From Clostridia bacterium (GTDB lineage Bacteria > Bacillota > Clostridia > Oscillospirales > Acutalibacteraceae), in the NCBI GenBank assembly GCA_017395425.1, contig JAFPUM010000061.1:124001-188000 (forward strand): a stretch of DNA of 64,000 nt, read 5' to 3'. A program made the position numbers and the translations under genes. Under the pieces are notes generated by a model. That model saw only the letters and a program-made list of their open reading frames with translations, searched no databases and was not told the DNA's origin. This document shows, piece after piece, positions 7,738-16,709 of the stretch (position 1 is its first letter; the number at the start of each line of letters is the position of its first letter).

Positions 7738-9560
7738 ATAAACCAATCAATCATACCCGATTCTTTTTCCGCTTCACCCGGTTTGGCGCTGCACTGCTGA
7801 TGACGGCGCTTCTCTGCGCCTGCACCGGGCAGGACGTACACGTCGATATCAATGACGACAGCGGATACAGTCTGCCGGTGGTATCGGGACTCTCCCACAG
7901 CGACGAAATCAACGCCGCGCTGGCATCGAAACTCTCCCCCTATGCGCAGCAGGCACAGCAGACCGTTGAGGCATCCGAGGGTCGGTTACAGGTGGAATAT
8001 GACATTGCAAAGGCTGATGATTACAGCTTTTTCCATCCCTCATACACCATGGAAATGCGTATTTCCGACGGACAGGATGCCCTCACCATTCTCCGTGCCA
8101 CCGGCAGCAAGCCTGCCGATCTCCGTGTGGAACCCGTGGAAGACCTGCAATGGCTGGATTCCGCCGACCTCACCGAATGTGCCCTCATTCTCAAACGCAC
8201 CGGACTGGAAGTCGATCTCTCCGATCCCGACGCGTCCATCGGGGAAGAATTTGCAACCGACACCTTCGTCCGCCTCTATGAAGCCATCGCGGAAAAGCCG
8301 CTGGATATTTCCGATGTCGCTGTGGGTGCTTCCAAGGGCGAAACCTTCCAAAAGGCGCTCAAACTGGGAATGCTCTCGCCTTACGGTTACTACGACAATT
8401 ATGAATATATGCCGCAGGTCAACCTTTATTCCGTGCTGACTATGGCGGACGCTGTGATGGATCGGGCGGAATTCGAGGTTTACGGCCGTCAGAGTCAGGC
8501 GGTGACAGGAGAGGAATTCGCAGCTATGATCCGCACCATGCACGGCGTCTGCCGGGCGCCGGCACTGGGAGATGCCGCTGACGAAGCACTGTCATGGGCG
8601 GCGCTGGGCAAGTTGGATCTGGAAGCGCTCGCCGTCAAAGGCGCCGGCGGGGAACAGATGGAGTGCAACCGGCTCGACGCGGCGGAAATTCTCTGCCGCA
8701 TCGCGGACGCCGGACCTGCCTATGGCCGCGGTTTCGGCGACAGTCATCTCACGCCCATCGACGATACCGACAACGTCTGGGCGAGACGCGCCATCACTTA
8801 CAGCTTTATGGATTACTACGGCGATTCAGTACTGTTTGCCCCGTATGCGGATTTCACCGTGACCAATGCCATCCGGAATGCCCGCAGCTTTATCACCTCC
8901 CGCTACAACGACTGGAGCTATGCCACCAATTACGAGTGGGACGGTTTCTATACCAAAAAAGACCTGCTCATCGCCGCGGGACGCACGGCGGCTTATTTTG
9001 ACAGCCGTTCGTCAGAGGACAAGTATGTCAAATACGGTTTTGCAAAGAAGGACGTTCTGAACGACCGCGATTACAACTGGTTCTTCTCCCAGCGCGGCAC
9101 CGGCACCTATGCCAGTGTCAACTGTATGCCTTCCATCACCGCCATGGCAGCGCACTGGTACGATCAGAACAGCACCGCCACGGTGGAGAGTATGCGTGCT
9201 GTCAGCAAAACCAAACTCGGCTGGGACATGGAAACCCTGCGCCACACCCTGACGGTCTGCGAGATTCCCTATGAATCCGGTTACGCGGATCTTCCCACCA
9301 TACTCAAAGCACTGGATGACGGAAAAATTATCCTGGTGCAGTACAGCGACCGTCCCCTTACCCAGACCGGCCACTGCTATGTGATCTACGGCTATCACAA
9401 GCGCGGTGACGCTGTCACCTTTATCATCAACGATTCCGAATCCATGATCTACCGGGGCGAGATTTTCGGACGTGAGAACGGCAACGGCGACGAGGTGGAC
9501 GCTTCCTTCTCCCTGTGGAGCATTCAGCGCTTTTACAGCGGCATCACCATCGTGGGATAG
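7734..9560 (+). CDS. Lipoprotein with C39-like papain-fold peptidase domain
   Basis: 608 residues. The signal peptide ends in a lipobox (ALLCAC, Cys about 28). The central part (about 190-420) is helical with two segments resembling S-layer-type repeats. The last 190 residues match the Peptidase_C39_2 type: ASVNCMPSITAMAAHW gives the nucleophile Cys, GHCYVIYGY the His and INDSES the acidic residue. It would be a surface-anchored cysteine peptidase or a binding relative of one. The ATG overlaps the cca stop and AAGGATGG lies 8 bases upstream. A strong terminator follows. Confidence 0.8.
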   Translation: MNKPINHTRFFFRFTRFGAALLMTALLCACTGQDVHVDINDDSGYSLPVVSGLSHSDEINAALASKLSPYAQQAQQTVEASEGRLQVEYDIAKADDYSFFHPSYTMEMRISDGQDALTILRATGSKPADLRVEPVEDLQWLDSADLTECALILKRTGLEVDLSDPDASIGEEFATDTFVRLYEAIAEKPLDISDVAVGASKGETFQKALKLGMLSPYGYYDNYEYMPQVNLYSVLTMADAVMDRAEFEVYGRQSQAVTGEEFAAMIRTMHGVCRAPALGDAADEALSWAALGKLDLEALAVKGAGGEQMECNRLDAAEILCRIADAGPAYGRGFGDSHLTPIDDTDNVWARRAITYSFMDYYGDSVLFAPYADFTVTNAIRNARSFITSRYNDWSYATNYEWDGFYTKKDLLIAAGRTAAYFDSRSSEDKYVKYGFAKKDVLNDRDYNWFFSQRGTGTYASVNCMPSITAMAAHWYDQNSTATVESMRAVSKTKLGWDMETLRHTLTVCEIPYESGYADLPTILKALDDGKIILVQYSDRPLTQTGHCYVIYGYHKRGDAVTFIINDSESMIYRGEIFGRENGNGDEVDASFSLWSIQRFYSGITIVG

Positions 9561-9633
9561 AACTCACAGCTTCGTTGCAGTGGCACATGGGCGATTTCCA
9601 TAAAAATTTTCTTACGACAGGCGGGGGCTTTTC

Positions 9634-9671
9634 GCGGGGGATAAAAAATCGCGGAATCCCCCGCTTTCTTT
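9634..9671 (+). terminator. Terminator after the C39-like lipoprotein gene
   Basis: 9-bp perfect stem (9634-9642 with 9656-9664), followed by TTTCTTT. Confidence 0.85.
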
Positions 9672-9681
9672 GCAAAAATCA

Positions 9682-9710
9682 TTGACACCGCTCACCAATC
9701 AGCCTATAAT
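9682..9710 (+). promoter_or_regulatory. Consensus promoter of serC-serA
   Basis: TTGACA (9682-9687), 17 bases, TATAAT (9705-9710): a perfect match to the sigma-A consensus. The transcript would begin with a leader of about 100 nt whose 5' end holds a 7-bp hairpin (9730-9747). Confidence 0.92.
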
Positions 9711-9818
9711 GGTAACAAACGTGTGAAAAGTCTGTCAATCGACAGACACCGACAGCGGCAGGGTTATCTGACCGCCGCGCCGTCACATCGACTTTATTTT
9801 TTTGGAGGTAACTACACT

Positions 9819-10904
9819 ATGGCACGAGTTTATAATTTTTCGGCAGGTCCGTCTATGCTCCCCGAAGAAGTTCTCAAGCAGGCAGCCGATGAAATGATGG
9901 ATTATCAGGGCAGCGGTCAGTCTGTCATGGAGATGAGCCACCGTTCCAAGGTCTACGACAAGATCATCAAGGAAGCGGAAGCCGATCTGCGCGAAATCAT
10001 GAATATTCCCGATAACTACAAGGTCCTTTTCCTGCAGGGCGGCGCATCCACCCAGTTTGCCATGATCCCCATGAACCTCATGACCAAAAACGGCAAGGCA
10101 GACTTCGTCATCACCGGTCAGTGGGCGAAGAAGGCATATGAGGAAGCTGCCAGATACGGCGACGCAAAGGCGGTAGCCTCCTCCAAGGATAAGACCTTCT
10201 CCTATATTCCCAAGGTAGAGAAGTCCGATTTCAGACCCGACGCGGACTATGTGCACATCTGCCTCAACAACACCATCTACGGCACCAAGTGGAACACCCT
10301 CCCCGATACCGGCGACGTGCCGCTGGTGGCTGATATCTCCTCCAACATTCTTTCCGAGCCGATCGACGTGAGCAAGTTTGCCCTCCTCTTTGCCGGTGCG
10401 CAGAAGAATGTCTCCTGCGCGGGCGTGACCATTGTGATTATCCGTGAAGATCTCATCGGCAATGCCATGGACATCACCCCCACCATGCTCAACTACAAGA
10501 CCCATGCCGACGCCGATTCCCTCTACAACACGCCTCCCTGCTATGCCATCTACATTGCCGGTCTCACCTTCAAGTGGCTCAAGAAGATGGGCGGTCTCGA
10601 GGCGATGAAGGCGCTCAACGAGAAAAAAGCCAAGCTGCTCTATGACTTCCTCGACAGTTCCAAGCTCTTCAAGGGCACCGTCGTTCCCGAGGATCGTTCG
10701 CTCATGAACGTTCCTTTTGTCACCGGCAATGAGGAACTGGACGCGAAGTTCGTCAAGGAATCCACCGCCGCGGGATTTGTCAACCTCAAGGGACACCGTT
10801 CGGTCGGCGGCATGAGAGCTTCCATCTACAACGCTATGCCCTATGAAGGCGTGGAAGCGCTGGTCGAATTCATGAAGAAGTTCGAGCAGGAGAACGCTCA
10901 GTAA
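9819..10904 (+). CDS. serC: Phosphoserine aminotransferase
   Basis: 361 residues. A class V PLP enzyme converting 3-phosphohydroxypyruvate and glutamate to phosphoserine, the second step of serine synthesis. NFSAGPSMLPEEVL at the N-terminus, FLQGGASTQFAM (phosphate binding) and FAGAQKNVSCAGVT with the PLP-binding Lys are diagnostic, as is GHRSVGGMRASIYNAMP near the C-terminus. ATG 9819 follows GGAGG by 9 bases. serA starts 50 bases downstream, so the two are cotranscribed from the perfect promoter upstream. Confidence 0.97.
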   Translation: MARVYNFSAGPSMLPEEVLKQAADEMMDYQGSGQSVMEMSHRSKVYDKIIKEAEADLREIMNIPDNYKVLFLQGGASTQFAMIPMNLMTKNGKADFVITGQWAKKAYEEAARYGDAKAVASSKDKTFSYIPKVEKSDFRPDADYVHICLNNTIYGTKWNTLPDTGDVPLVADISSNILSEPIDVSKFALLFAGAQKNVSCAGVTIVIIREDLIGNAMDITPTMLNYKTHADADSLYNTPPCYAIYIAGLTFKWLKKMGGLEAMKALNEKKAKLLYDFLDSSKLFKGTVVPEDRSLMNVPFVTGNEELDAKFVKESTAAGFVNLKGHRSVGGMRASIYNAMPYEGVEALVEFMKKFEQENAQ

Positions 10905-10954
10905 TGCACCGGCATTCCGGATTTCCAGTCATTTCTGAAAGGATTTGAGTTCAA

Positions 10955-12118
10955 ATGGCCAATATACTTACCTTAAATAAAATCGCCAAAATCGGTCTTG
11001 ACCGCTTCGGCGCGGGCTACAACTGCGCCGAGGACATCGCCAATCCCGACGCGGTACTTGTCCGTTCCGCTGCCATGCACGACATGGAACTGCCTGAAAG
11101 CCTTCTCGCCATCGCGAGAGCCGGCGCGGGCGTCAACAATATCCCGCTCGACAAGTGTGCCGAGAAGGGTATCGTCGTCTTCAACACCCCCGGCGCCAAT
11201 TCCAACGCCGTGGCGGAGCTGGTACTTGGCGCTATGATCTTCTCCTCCCGCAACGTTCTCCCCGCCACCACATGGGCAAAGACCCTCAAGGGCAACGGCG
11301 ATCAGGTGGGCAAGATGGTCGAGAAGGGCAAGAGCCAGTTTGTCGGTCCCGAAATCAAGGGCAAGACGCTGGGCGTCATCGGTCTGGGCGCTATCGGCGG
11401 TCTGGTTGCCAACGACGCCGCCGCACTCGGCATGAATGTCATCGGCTACGATCCCTTCCTCTCGGTAGACGTCGCGCTCCGTCTCTCCCGCAAGGTCAGA
11501 CACGTCACCGACCTCAAGACCATCTTTGAGCAGAGCGATATCATCACGATCCATGTGCCGCTCATTCCCGACACCAAGAACATGATCAACGCCGAATCCA
11601 TCGCTTCCATGAAGGACGGCGTGCGCATTCTCAACTTTGCCCGCGGCGGTCTGGTCAACAACGCCGACATCAAGGCGGCGCTCGCCAGCGGCAAGGTTGC
11701 CAGCTATGTCATCGACTTCCCGGACGATGAGGTTCTCGACGTGGACGGCATTATCGCCATCCCCCACCTCGGCGCTTCCACTCCCGAATCCGAAGACAAC
11801 TGCGCCATGATGGCAGTTGACGAGATTAAGAACTACCTCGAAAACGGCTCTATCGTGCATTCGGTCAACTACCCCGACATCGACGCCGGTCCCGTGGCCG
11901 CCAAGCGCGTCTGCGTGCTGCACAAGAATATCCCCAACGTGCTGACCAAGCTCTCCGCCATCGTCTCCAACGAGGGCGTCAACATCGAGAACATGCTCAG
12001 CAAGTCCAAGGGCGACTATGCCTACAGCATTCTCGACTTCGCGGGTGACATCACCGATGCCGCCAAGGAAGCCTTCAATGCGGTGGACGGCGTGATTCGT
12101 GTGAGATTCATCGGTTAA
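10955..12118 (+). CDS. serA: D-3-phosphoglycerate dehydrogenase
   Basis: 387 residues. Oxidises 3-phosphoglycerate to 3-phosphohydroxypyruvate, the first step of serine synthesis. The 2-hydroxyacid dehydrogenase Rossmann motif LGVIGLGAIGG lies near residue 140, NFARGGLVNN contains the substrate Arg, and IPHLGASTPESE contains the catalytic His. A short ACT domain (about 310-387, VLHKNIPNVLTKLSAIVSNE) at the C-terminus suggests serine feedback. It is a short-form enzyme, without the long intervening domain. A terminator follows 40 bases downstream. Confidence 0.97.
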   Translation: MANILTLNKIAKIGLDRFGAGYNCAEDIANPDAVLVRSAAMHDMELPESLLAIARAGAGVNNIPLDKCAEKGIVVFNTPGANSNAVAELVLGAMIFSSRNVLPATTWAKTLKGNGDQVGKMVEKGKSQFVGPEIKGKTLGVIGLGAIGGLVANDAAALGMNVIGYDPFLSVDVALRLSRKVRHVTDLKTIFEQSDIITIHVPLIPDTKNMINAESIASMKDGVRILNFARGGLVNNADIKAALASGKVASYVIDFPDDEVLDVDGIIAIPHLGASTPESEDNCAMMAVDEIKNYLENGSIVHSVNYPDIDAGPVAAKRVCVLHKNIPNVLTKLSAIVSNEGVNIENMLSKSKGDYAYSILDFAGDITDAAKEAFNAVDGVIRVRFIG

Positions 12119-12158
12119 TGGTTGCTCCCTTTGCACCGTTTTCATTCCCATAAAAAGC

Positions 12159-12205
12159 AAGCCTCGGCTTTGGTCACATGACCATCGCCGAGGCTTCTTT
12201 GATTT
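12159..12205 (+). terminator. Terminator after serA
   Basis: 10-bp perfect stem (12159-12168 with 12187-12196) with an inner GGTCA/TGACC hairpin, followed by CTTTGATTT. Confidence 0.75.
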
Positions 12206-12247
12206 ACTGTTCCCTATCTCCCGTCCACTTGTTTTCACATACCGGGG

Positions 12248-13063
12248 CTATTCGTTCTCATATCCCGCCTTGGCCCACAGCAGGTGACGCTCTCCCGTCA
12301 GTCCCGCGTGCCATCTGTCGTTCTCAGACGCGGTATACGTCTCCCACCGACCATAGTACAGGCGAACCACCTCCATATTTTCAATTGCGATACGCTCATA
12401 GTTATCCCAACCTCCTGCGCGGTGTACATTATTGTAGCGCTCTTTTCCGCTCTCGTCAAACAAATCCTCCGTCCACGAAACATACTCGTCCATAAAGACA
12501 ATATCGTCCAGTTCTGAGTTAATCTGATGATTCATATGATAAAACATATCGATATCATCATAGGCCGAACGCTCCATGAAGGTCGTCACCTCCACCTGCG
12601 TTTTTCCGTCCTTTTGTCCCACCACCGTCACCAGACTGTTGGCATGGAATTTTTTATTTGATCCATCGTAAATCAGCATACTTTTCATGCCGCCGTGAAA
12701 GGCCGATATGTCGCTGACACTCACCAGCCGCAGATTGTCCTTCACCTCATCATAGGCATACGCCGTCATCACGATTTTCATATGGTTCAGCAGCACATAA
12801 ACGCCGAACAGCACTATCAATACCGTCACGGCAATCACACCCGCCAGTTTGTAACGCCGGATTTTCTGCTTGATTTTCCGCAAGGGGCGGTAACTGTCGC
12901 GGGCCTTGATGACCGTCCCGTCTTGCAGGAGTTTTACTTTTTGGCGGCAAGTCTTGCACTCCGCCAAATGCTCGTCCACCAGCTCTACGCTGCTCTCGGT
13001 GAGTACCTTGTCCACATACAGCGGTATCAAATCGCCCGCCGTGTCGCAATTAATTCTGCTCAT
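12248..13063 (-). CDS. Anti-sigma factor with N-terminal zinc finger
   Basis: 271 residues. The N-terminal 45 residues form a zf-HC2-type anti-sigma module (Cys near 6, then EHLAECKTCRQKV giving H-x3-C-x2-C). One membrane helix (about 72-94) follows, and the remainder is an extracytoplasmic sensor domain of no family I recognise. Its ATG overlaps the stop of the ECF sigma gene by 4 bases (ATGA), and GGAGG lies 9 bases upstream. It presumably sequesters that sigma factor until an envelope signal is sensed. Confidence 0.88.
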   Translation of the reverse strand: MSRINCDTAGDLIPLYVDKVLTESSVELVDEHLAECKTCRQKVKLLQDGTVIKARDSYRPLRKIKQKIRRYKLAGVIAVTVLIVLFGVYVLLNHMKIVMTAYAYDEVKDNLRLVSVSDISAFHGGMKSMLIYDGSNKKFHANSLVTVVGQKDGKTQVEVTTFMERSAYDDIDMFYHMNHQINSELDDIVFMDEYVSWTEDLFDESGKERYNNVHRAGGWDNYERIAIENMEVVRLYYGRWETYTASENDRWHAGLTGERHLLWAKAGYENE

Positions 13064-13599
13064 TCTGTGTTTCCTCCCTGTTGCGTCTGTCCGAATTGCT
13101 CGATAATTTTCAGCCGTGCGCGGTGGTACGTCACCCGCGCCCAGCTTTCGCTGCGGCCAAACAGCGCGGCAATCTGTCTGAACGAAAGCTCGCCGAAGGT
13201 TCGCAGCCAGAATACCTCCTTGTACGGCTCGTCAAGGGTATGCAGTATCTTGTGCAGGTCAAAGGCAGTTTCGCCGTCCTCCAACCGTTCCTCAAAGCGT
13301 ATGCTTCCCACCGCAGATTCCCCGCTGTCGGCGAATGCTTCCATATCGGAGGGCAGAGCGCGCTTGGCCTTGCCGTAGTAGCGGAAAAATTCATTCTTGG
13401 CAATCTGGCACAGCCAGACCCGCAGATGACATTCCCCGCGAAACTTGTTCAACGACTTCATCGCCCGAAAGAAGACCTCTTGTGTCAGGTCCTCCGCCAG
13501 CGCTTCATCGCGGGTCAGCGACATCAGATATAGATAGATATCGTGAAAATATTCATTGTATATCTCGTCAAACGCGTCCTTGTGCGGCTCATTCTTCAC
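13060..13599 (-). CDS. ECF-type RNA polymerase sigma factor
   Basis: 179 residues. Region 2 (about 12-80) reads FDEIYNEYFHDIYLYLMSL and EDLTQEVFFRAMKSLNKF; region 4 (about 115-170) contains PYKEVFWLRTFGELSFRQIA and an HTH with GRSESWARVTYHRAR. This is the layout of group 4 sigma-70 factors partnered with zinc-finger anti-sigma proteins, and that partner is the next gene. AAGGAGG lies 8 bases before ATG 13599. No clear sigma-A promoter was seen upstream, which would fit autoregulation. Confidence 0.93.
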   Translation of the reverse strand: MKNEPHKDAFDEIYNEYFHDIYLYLMSLTRDEALAEDLTQEVFFRAMKSLNKFRGECHLRVWLCQIAKNEFFRYYGKAKRALPSDMEAFADSGESAVGSIRFEERLEDGETAFDLHKILHTLDEPYKEVFWLRTFGELSFRQIAALFGRSESWARVTYHRARLKIIEQFGQTQQGGNTE

Positions 13600-13702
13600 A
13601 TCGATTCTAACCTCCTTTGTCTGTCATAAACGCTATAGCAACCATATGACCCGACAAATCGCCATTCGTTACAACAATGGGAGAAAATTTTTTATTCCAT
13701 TC

Positions 13703-14518
13703 TCAACACGTCAAACACTCTATGACGTCCCGTTCGATATCCTGCGAAAATCCGTCCACCGTCGGCGTATGCTCCCCCGTCATGCCGTCCACGCTGCCCA
13801 GCGCGACGATGTGTTCAAGGTAAGTCCGAATTTCGCCATAAGCAGGCATGACGGCCTTCCCGCTCAACTGCCGCAGGCAGGCGCAAAGCCCATACGCGCC
13901 CCAATTGGAAACGGTGGCGATGACGGGGTAATCCACTTCCGTGACACAGGGCACCAACGAAAGCTCGCGTTCTATCACTTCGCGAAAATTGCCCATACCG
14001 ATTTCATTCCCGCCGTCGCCGATACCGATGGTGGGAATGTTTCGTTTTCTGCCCTCCACAAACAGCGGGTCGAGCTTCGCGGTGTGTGCCGCTATGCTTA
14101 CCCCGCGCATATTGGCATAATCGCCGCGCGCGTTCACGCCGCACCGTTCTATGCTGATGAGCGCGACAGGGCTGTACGCATCGAGCAGCGCGGCGCACTG
14201 CTCTGTATTGGCGGAAAGCGGCAGGATTTCAGCGGGAATTTCTTGGAAAAATCCCTGACAATAGCTATCTGTCACCATCACACTGCGGAACCCGCAGGCA
14301 TTGAGCGCCCGCGCCAAAAAATACGCCCCGGGCGGCCCGTCGGTTTCGGCGTGACCCGCCACATAAAAGCCGGTGGCAATCAGCACATTCCCCCGTGCCA
14401 AATGCAGCAACGCGGCGGCGGCTCTGCGGCAAAAATCGGGCGGCAGATACGGTCGCAGCTTCTCCATGCCGCGCGACGAATGCTGCAAAATGATGTCTTC
14501 AATGGACAACACGCTCAT
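13703..14518 (-). CDS. D-glutamate cyclase-like protein (DUF4392)
   Basis: 271 residues. The sequence fits the D-glutamate cyclase C-terminal family (DUF4392): ATGFYVAGHAETDGPPGA near residue 46, ALISIERCG, and the glycine-rich GIGDGGNEIGMG near 175. Family members convert D-glutamate to 5-oxoproline; that function is known for mitochondrial homologues and is inferred here. ATG 14518 follows GGAGGGG by 7-8 bases; an upstream in-frame extension lacks a ribosome site. It lies 114 bases after rpsR on the same strand. Confidence 0.8.
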   Translation of the reverse strand: MSVLSIEDIILQHSSRGMEKLRPYLPPDFCRRAAAALLHLARGNVLIATGFYVAGHAETDGPPGAYFLARALNACGFRSVMVTDSYCQGFFQEIPAEILPLSANTEQCAALLDAYSPVALISIERCGVNARGDYANMRGVSIAAHTAKLDPLFVEGRKRNIPTIGIGDGGNEIGMGNFREVIERELSLVPCVTEVDYPVIATVSNWGAYGLCACLRQLSGKAVMPAYGEIRTYLEHIVALGSVDGMTGEHTPTVDGFSQDIERDVIECLTC

Positions 14519-14632
14519 GGGGCACCCCTCCGAGATTTCATGCACAAAACAAAAACGGCATATTTCCGATATCGCTATCATCTATATGCCGTTATCAACA
14601 AATGTATGAACCTACAAACTGCTATCTTTCAA

Positions 14633-14872
14633 TTAGTCGGCAGTGTAGGGCATCAGCGCAACGTGACGGGCACGCTTGATCGCTGTGGTGAGCTGACGCT
14701 GGTGGAAAGCACAGGTACCGGTGACTCTGCGGGGCAGAATCTTGGCTCTGTCGGAAACGTATCTTCTCAGCTTATTGACATCCTTGTAGTCAATTTCCTT
14801 GATGTTTTCCACGCAGAAATTGCAAACCTTCTTGCGGCCCTTGCGGCCTCTGCGTTCGGGTCTATCAGCCAT
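14633..14872 (-). CDS. rpsR: 30S ribosomal protein S18
   Basis: 79 residues. Basic N-terminus, then [20 protein letters not shown] and [26 protein letters not shown], which are typical S18 sequences. The CxxC and a later CxxH pattern suggest a zinc-binding (C+) form. AAGGAGG lies 8 bases before the ATG. It is the last gene of the rpsF-ssb-rpsR operon; S18 binds S6 on the small-subunit platform. Confidence 0.98.
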   Translation of the reverse strand: MADRPERRGRKGRKKVCNFCVENIKEIDYKDVNKLRRYVSDRAKILPRRVTGTCAFHQRQLTTAIKRARHVALMPYTAD

Positions 14873-14913
14873 GGTAAATCCTCCTTTGTCTTATATTGTG
14901 TCTCTGTTCAAAA

Positions 14914-15399
14914 TCAGAAAGGCAGATCATCGTCCGCAACGGGAGTAAAATCGCCTTCGCTGCCGCTCTGGTAAGAGCTGACAGGCTCACTGTAGGAACC
15001 TGCGTTCTGAGCGGGTGCAGGGGGCGGGGTCATCTGATCGTAGCGGCTGTAATCATAGTTGTTCTGATAGCCGTTGTCGCGCTTCGCTTCCGCGAAGTAG
15101 ACCTGATCGGCCACGATATCCCATGATCTGCGCTTGTTTCCCTCGCGGTCGGTATAATTGCTGACCTGAATGCTTCCCTGAACTGCCACAAGCTGTCCTT
15201 TATGGAAATACTTGCTGACAAAATCAGCTGTATTTCTCCAAGCGATGATATCAAGAAAATCAGTCTGCTTTTCGCCGCCTTGCGGGATAAAATCCCTATC
15301 GACAGCCAACCGAAATCTGACCATTGCAACACCGCTCTGTGTGGTCCGGTAGTCAGGCTCCGCAGTGAGCCTTCCCATCAGAATAACACGATTGAGCAT
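14914..15399 (-). CDS. ssb: Single-stranded DNA-binding protein
   Basis: 161 residues. The OB fold occupies about 1-108 (MLNRVILMGRLTAEPDYR, AWRNTADFVSKYFHKGQLVAVQG). A Pro/Gln/Ser-rich linker follows, ending in the acidic partner-binding tip DDDLPF. It protects single-stranded DNA in replication and repair. GGGAGGGG lies about 7 bases before the ATG. It is placed between rpsF and rpsR, as in most Firmicutes. Confidence 0.98.
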   Translation of the reverse strand: MLNRVILMGRLTAEPDYRTTQSGVAMVRFRLAVDRDFIPQGGEKQTDFLDIIAWRNTADFVSKYFHKGQLVAVQGSIQVSNYTDREGNKRRSWDIVADQVYFAEAKRDNGYQNNYDYSRYDQMTPPPAPAQNAGSYSEPVSSYQSGSEGDFTPVADDDLPF

Positions 15400-15414
15400 T
15401 ACCGTTCCCCTCCC

Positions 15415-15774
15415 TTACTCTGCATCGGCAGCAGCCTCGGGAGCTTCCTCCTGAACGGGAGCGGGAGCAGCCTCGGACTTCTCGATTCTCTTGACGATCA
15501 GCGAGCGAAGCACACCGTCGGTGATGTTGTACACACGGTCGAGCTCTGCCGGGAATGCCGCGTCAGCAGTGAAGTTGAAGAGAACATAGTAGCCCTCAGA
15601 CTCCTTGTTGATGAGATAGGTCAGCTTGCGCTTACCCCACTCCTCCACGCTGTCAAGCGTTGCGTTGTCCTCGATCATCTTCTTGAACTTGTCGACAACA
15701 GCCGTCACCGCTTCGTCACCGTTCTTGCAGGACACAATAAGGATGGACTCATAAGCTTCTTTCATCTTTTCCAT
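15415..15774 (-). CDS. rpsF: 30S ribosomal protein S6
   Basis: 119 residues. YESILIVSCKN at the N-terminus, WGKRKLTYLINKESEGYYVLFNF and RVYNITDGVLRSLIVKR are S6 hallmarks; an Ala/Glu-rich tail follows. ATG 15774 has AGAAGGAGG 10 bases upstream; the second ATG (15765) is further from it. It is the first gene of the operon, which has a strong promoter and a structured leader. S6 binds S18 and the pair may repress its own operon. Confidence 0.97.
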   Translation of the reverse strand: MEKMKEAYESILIVSCKNGDEAVTAVVDKFKKMIEDNATLDSVEEWGKRKLTYLINKESEGYYVLFNFTADAAFPAELDRVYNITDGVLRSLIVKRIEKSEAAPAPVQEEAPEAAADAE

Positions 15775-15796
15775 CTTTGTAGCACCTCCTTCTGGG

Positions 15797-15842
15797 CATA
15801 TGGCTCCGTTTCTCTCGGAGCAAGGATTCGCTGCGCCATATG
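15797..15842 (-). promoter_or_regulatory. Structured rpsF leader, candidate S6:S18 autoregulatory site
   Basis: In the minus-strand RNA the palindromic CAUAUG arms (15837-15842 and 15797-15802) close a structure with a one-sided 15-nt bulge and a 6-bp hairpin (GCUCCG/CGGAGC). Leaders of rpsF operons in many bacteria carry an S6:S18-binding motif; whether this is the same motif needs covariation evidence. Confidence 0.5.
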
Positions 15843-15859
15843 ATTTGCGCAACAAAAGA

Positions 15860-15888
15860 ATTGTATCATATTTTTGGCATTATGTCAA
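15860..15888 (-). promoter_or_regulatory. Promoter of rpsF-ssb-rpsR
   Basis: Minus strand TTGACA (15883-15888), 17 bases, TACAAT (15860-15865). The -35 box overlaps the end of the upstream amidohydrolase gene. Confidence 0.9.
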
Positions 15889-16694
15889 GTGCTTTTTTCA
15901 GAGATGGACAAACCGAACAGCCGCTCGGCGTTGCCGTGCATGATCAGCTCATATTCCTCCGGTGTCACCCACTCCTTGAACGCCCCAAAATACGTCCGGT
16001 AAAACGGATGGGCATAGGTATCCTCGCCGTCGATGGGATTGTCCGAACCGAACAGCAGCTTTTCCGCCCCGTATTTCTTCACAAGCCGCAAAGCCGCTTC
16101 GGGACGTACCCATGTGGTATCGCCATACAGATTGGGCAGCGAACCGATAAGTTCAATGGCTTGCGTGTTATCGGTGCAAAGTCCCATATGCACCATGACA
16201 AAGGTGACATCGGGAAACGCTTTGGCTGCTTCATAGACATATCGCGGCTGTGACCACTCGTCCCCTGCCGAATGCACCACCACCGGGATACGGCGTTCGG
16301 CTGCCAGCCGCAGATAGGGCTGCATCTGCGGCGCATTCACCGGCATCATGGAGTGATAGGGGTGGATTTTGAGTGCCTTGATATATGCGCCTCCCTCGTC
16401 CAGCAATCGCAGCAGCCGGGCATTGACGCCCTCTGTATGCGGCTTGCACCACACCGCCACGCCGATTCTCCCGTCATACTGCCGCGCCATTTCCACCGTC
16501 GGCAGATTTGCGCTGTACTGATCATAGAGCCAGTCCTCAGGAAGACTGCCGTGCTGTTCATCGAATTCCACGGCTGTACCGCTCGACACGAGCGAATAGT
16601 CCACGCCGTATTTCTCCATCGAATGAATGACGTGCTCCGGCTTCATATGAAAACCACCCAGTTCCCCGATATGCACATGAGAATCAATGATCAT
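15885..16694 (-). CDS. Amidohydrolase-family metal-dependent hydrolase
   Basis: 269 residues, an amidohydrolase-2-type TIM barrel. IIDSHVHIGELGG at the very N-terminus gives the HxH metal pair. KALKIHPYH, PVVVHSAG and VMVHMGL provide further metal-site candidates. FGSDNPIDGE near residue 220 holds the conserved Asp. The substrate is unknown. ATG 16694 is chosen over a GTG four codons earlier because GAGGTGG sits 8 bases before the ATG. The phosphoesterase gene ends 15 bases upstream, so they form an operon. Confidence 0.85.
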   Translation of the reverse strand: MIIDSHVHIGELGGFHMKPEHVIHSMEKYGVDYSLVSSGTAVEFDEQHGSLPEDWLYDQYSANLPTVEMARQYDGRIGVAVWCKPHTEGVNARLLRLLDEGGAYIKALKIHPYHSMMPVNAPQMQPYLRLAAERRIPVVVHSAGDEWSQPRYVYEAAKAFPDVTFVMVHMGLCTDNTQAIELIGSLPNLYGDTTWVRPEAALRLVKKYGAEKLLFGSDNPIDGEDTYAHPFYRTYFGAFKEWVTPEEYELIMHGNAERLFGLSISEKST

Positions 16695-16709
16695 AGGATA
16701 ATCCACCTC

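Noticed and set aside
9730..9747. 7-bp hairpin at the start of the serC leader as a riboswitch or T-box
   Set aside because: Too short, no T-box or specifier-loop signature and no terminator follows it; reported only as a 5' hairpin.
10973..12238. Long open frame on the minus strand across serA
   Set aside because: Antisense shadow of a fully conserved serA gene; no ribosome site and low-complexity His/Val/Gly composition.
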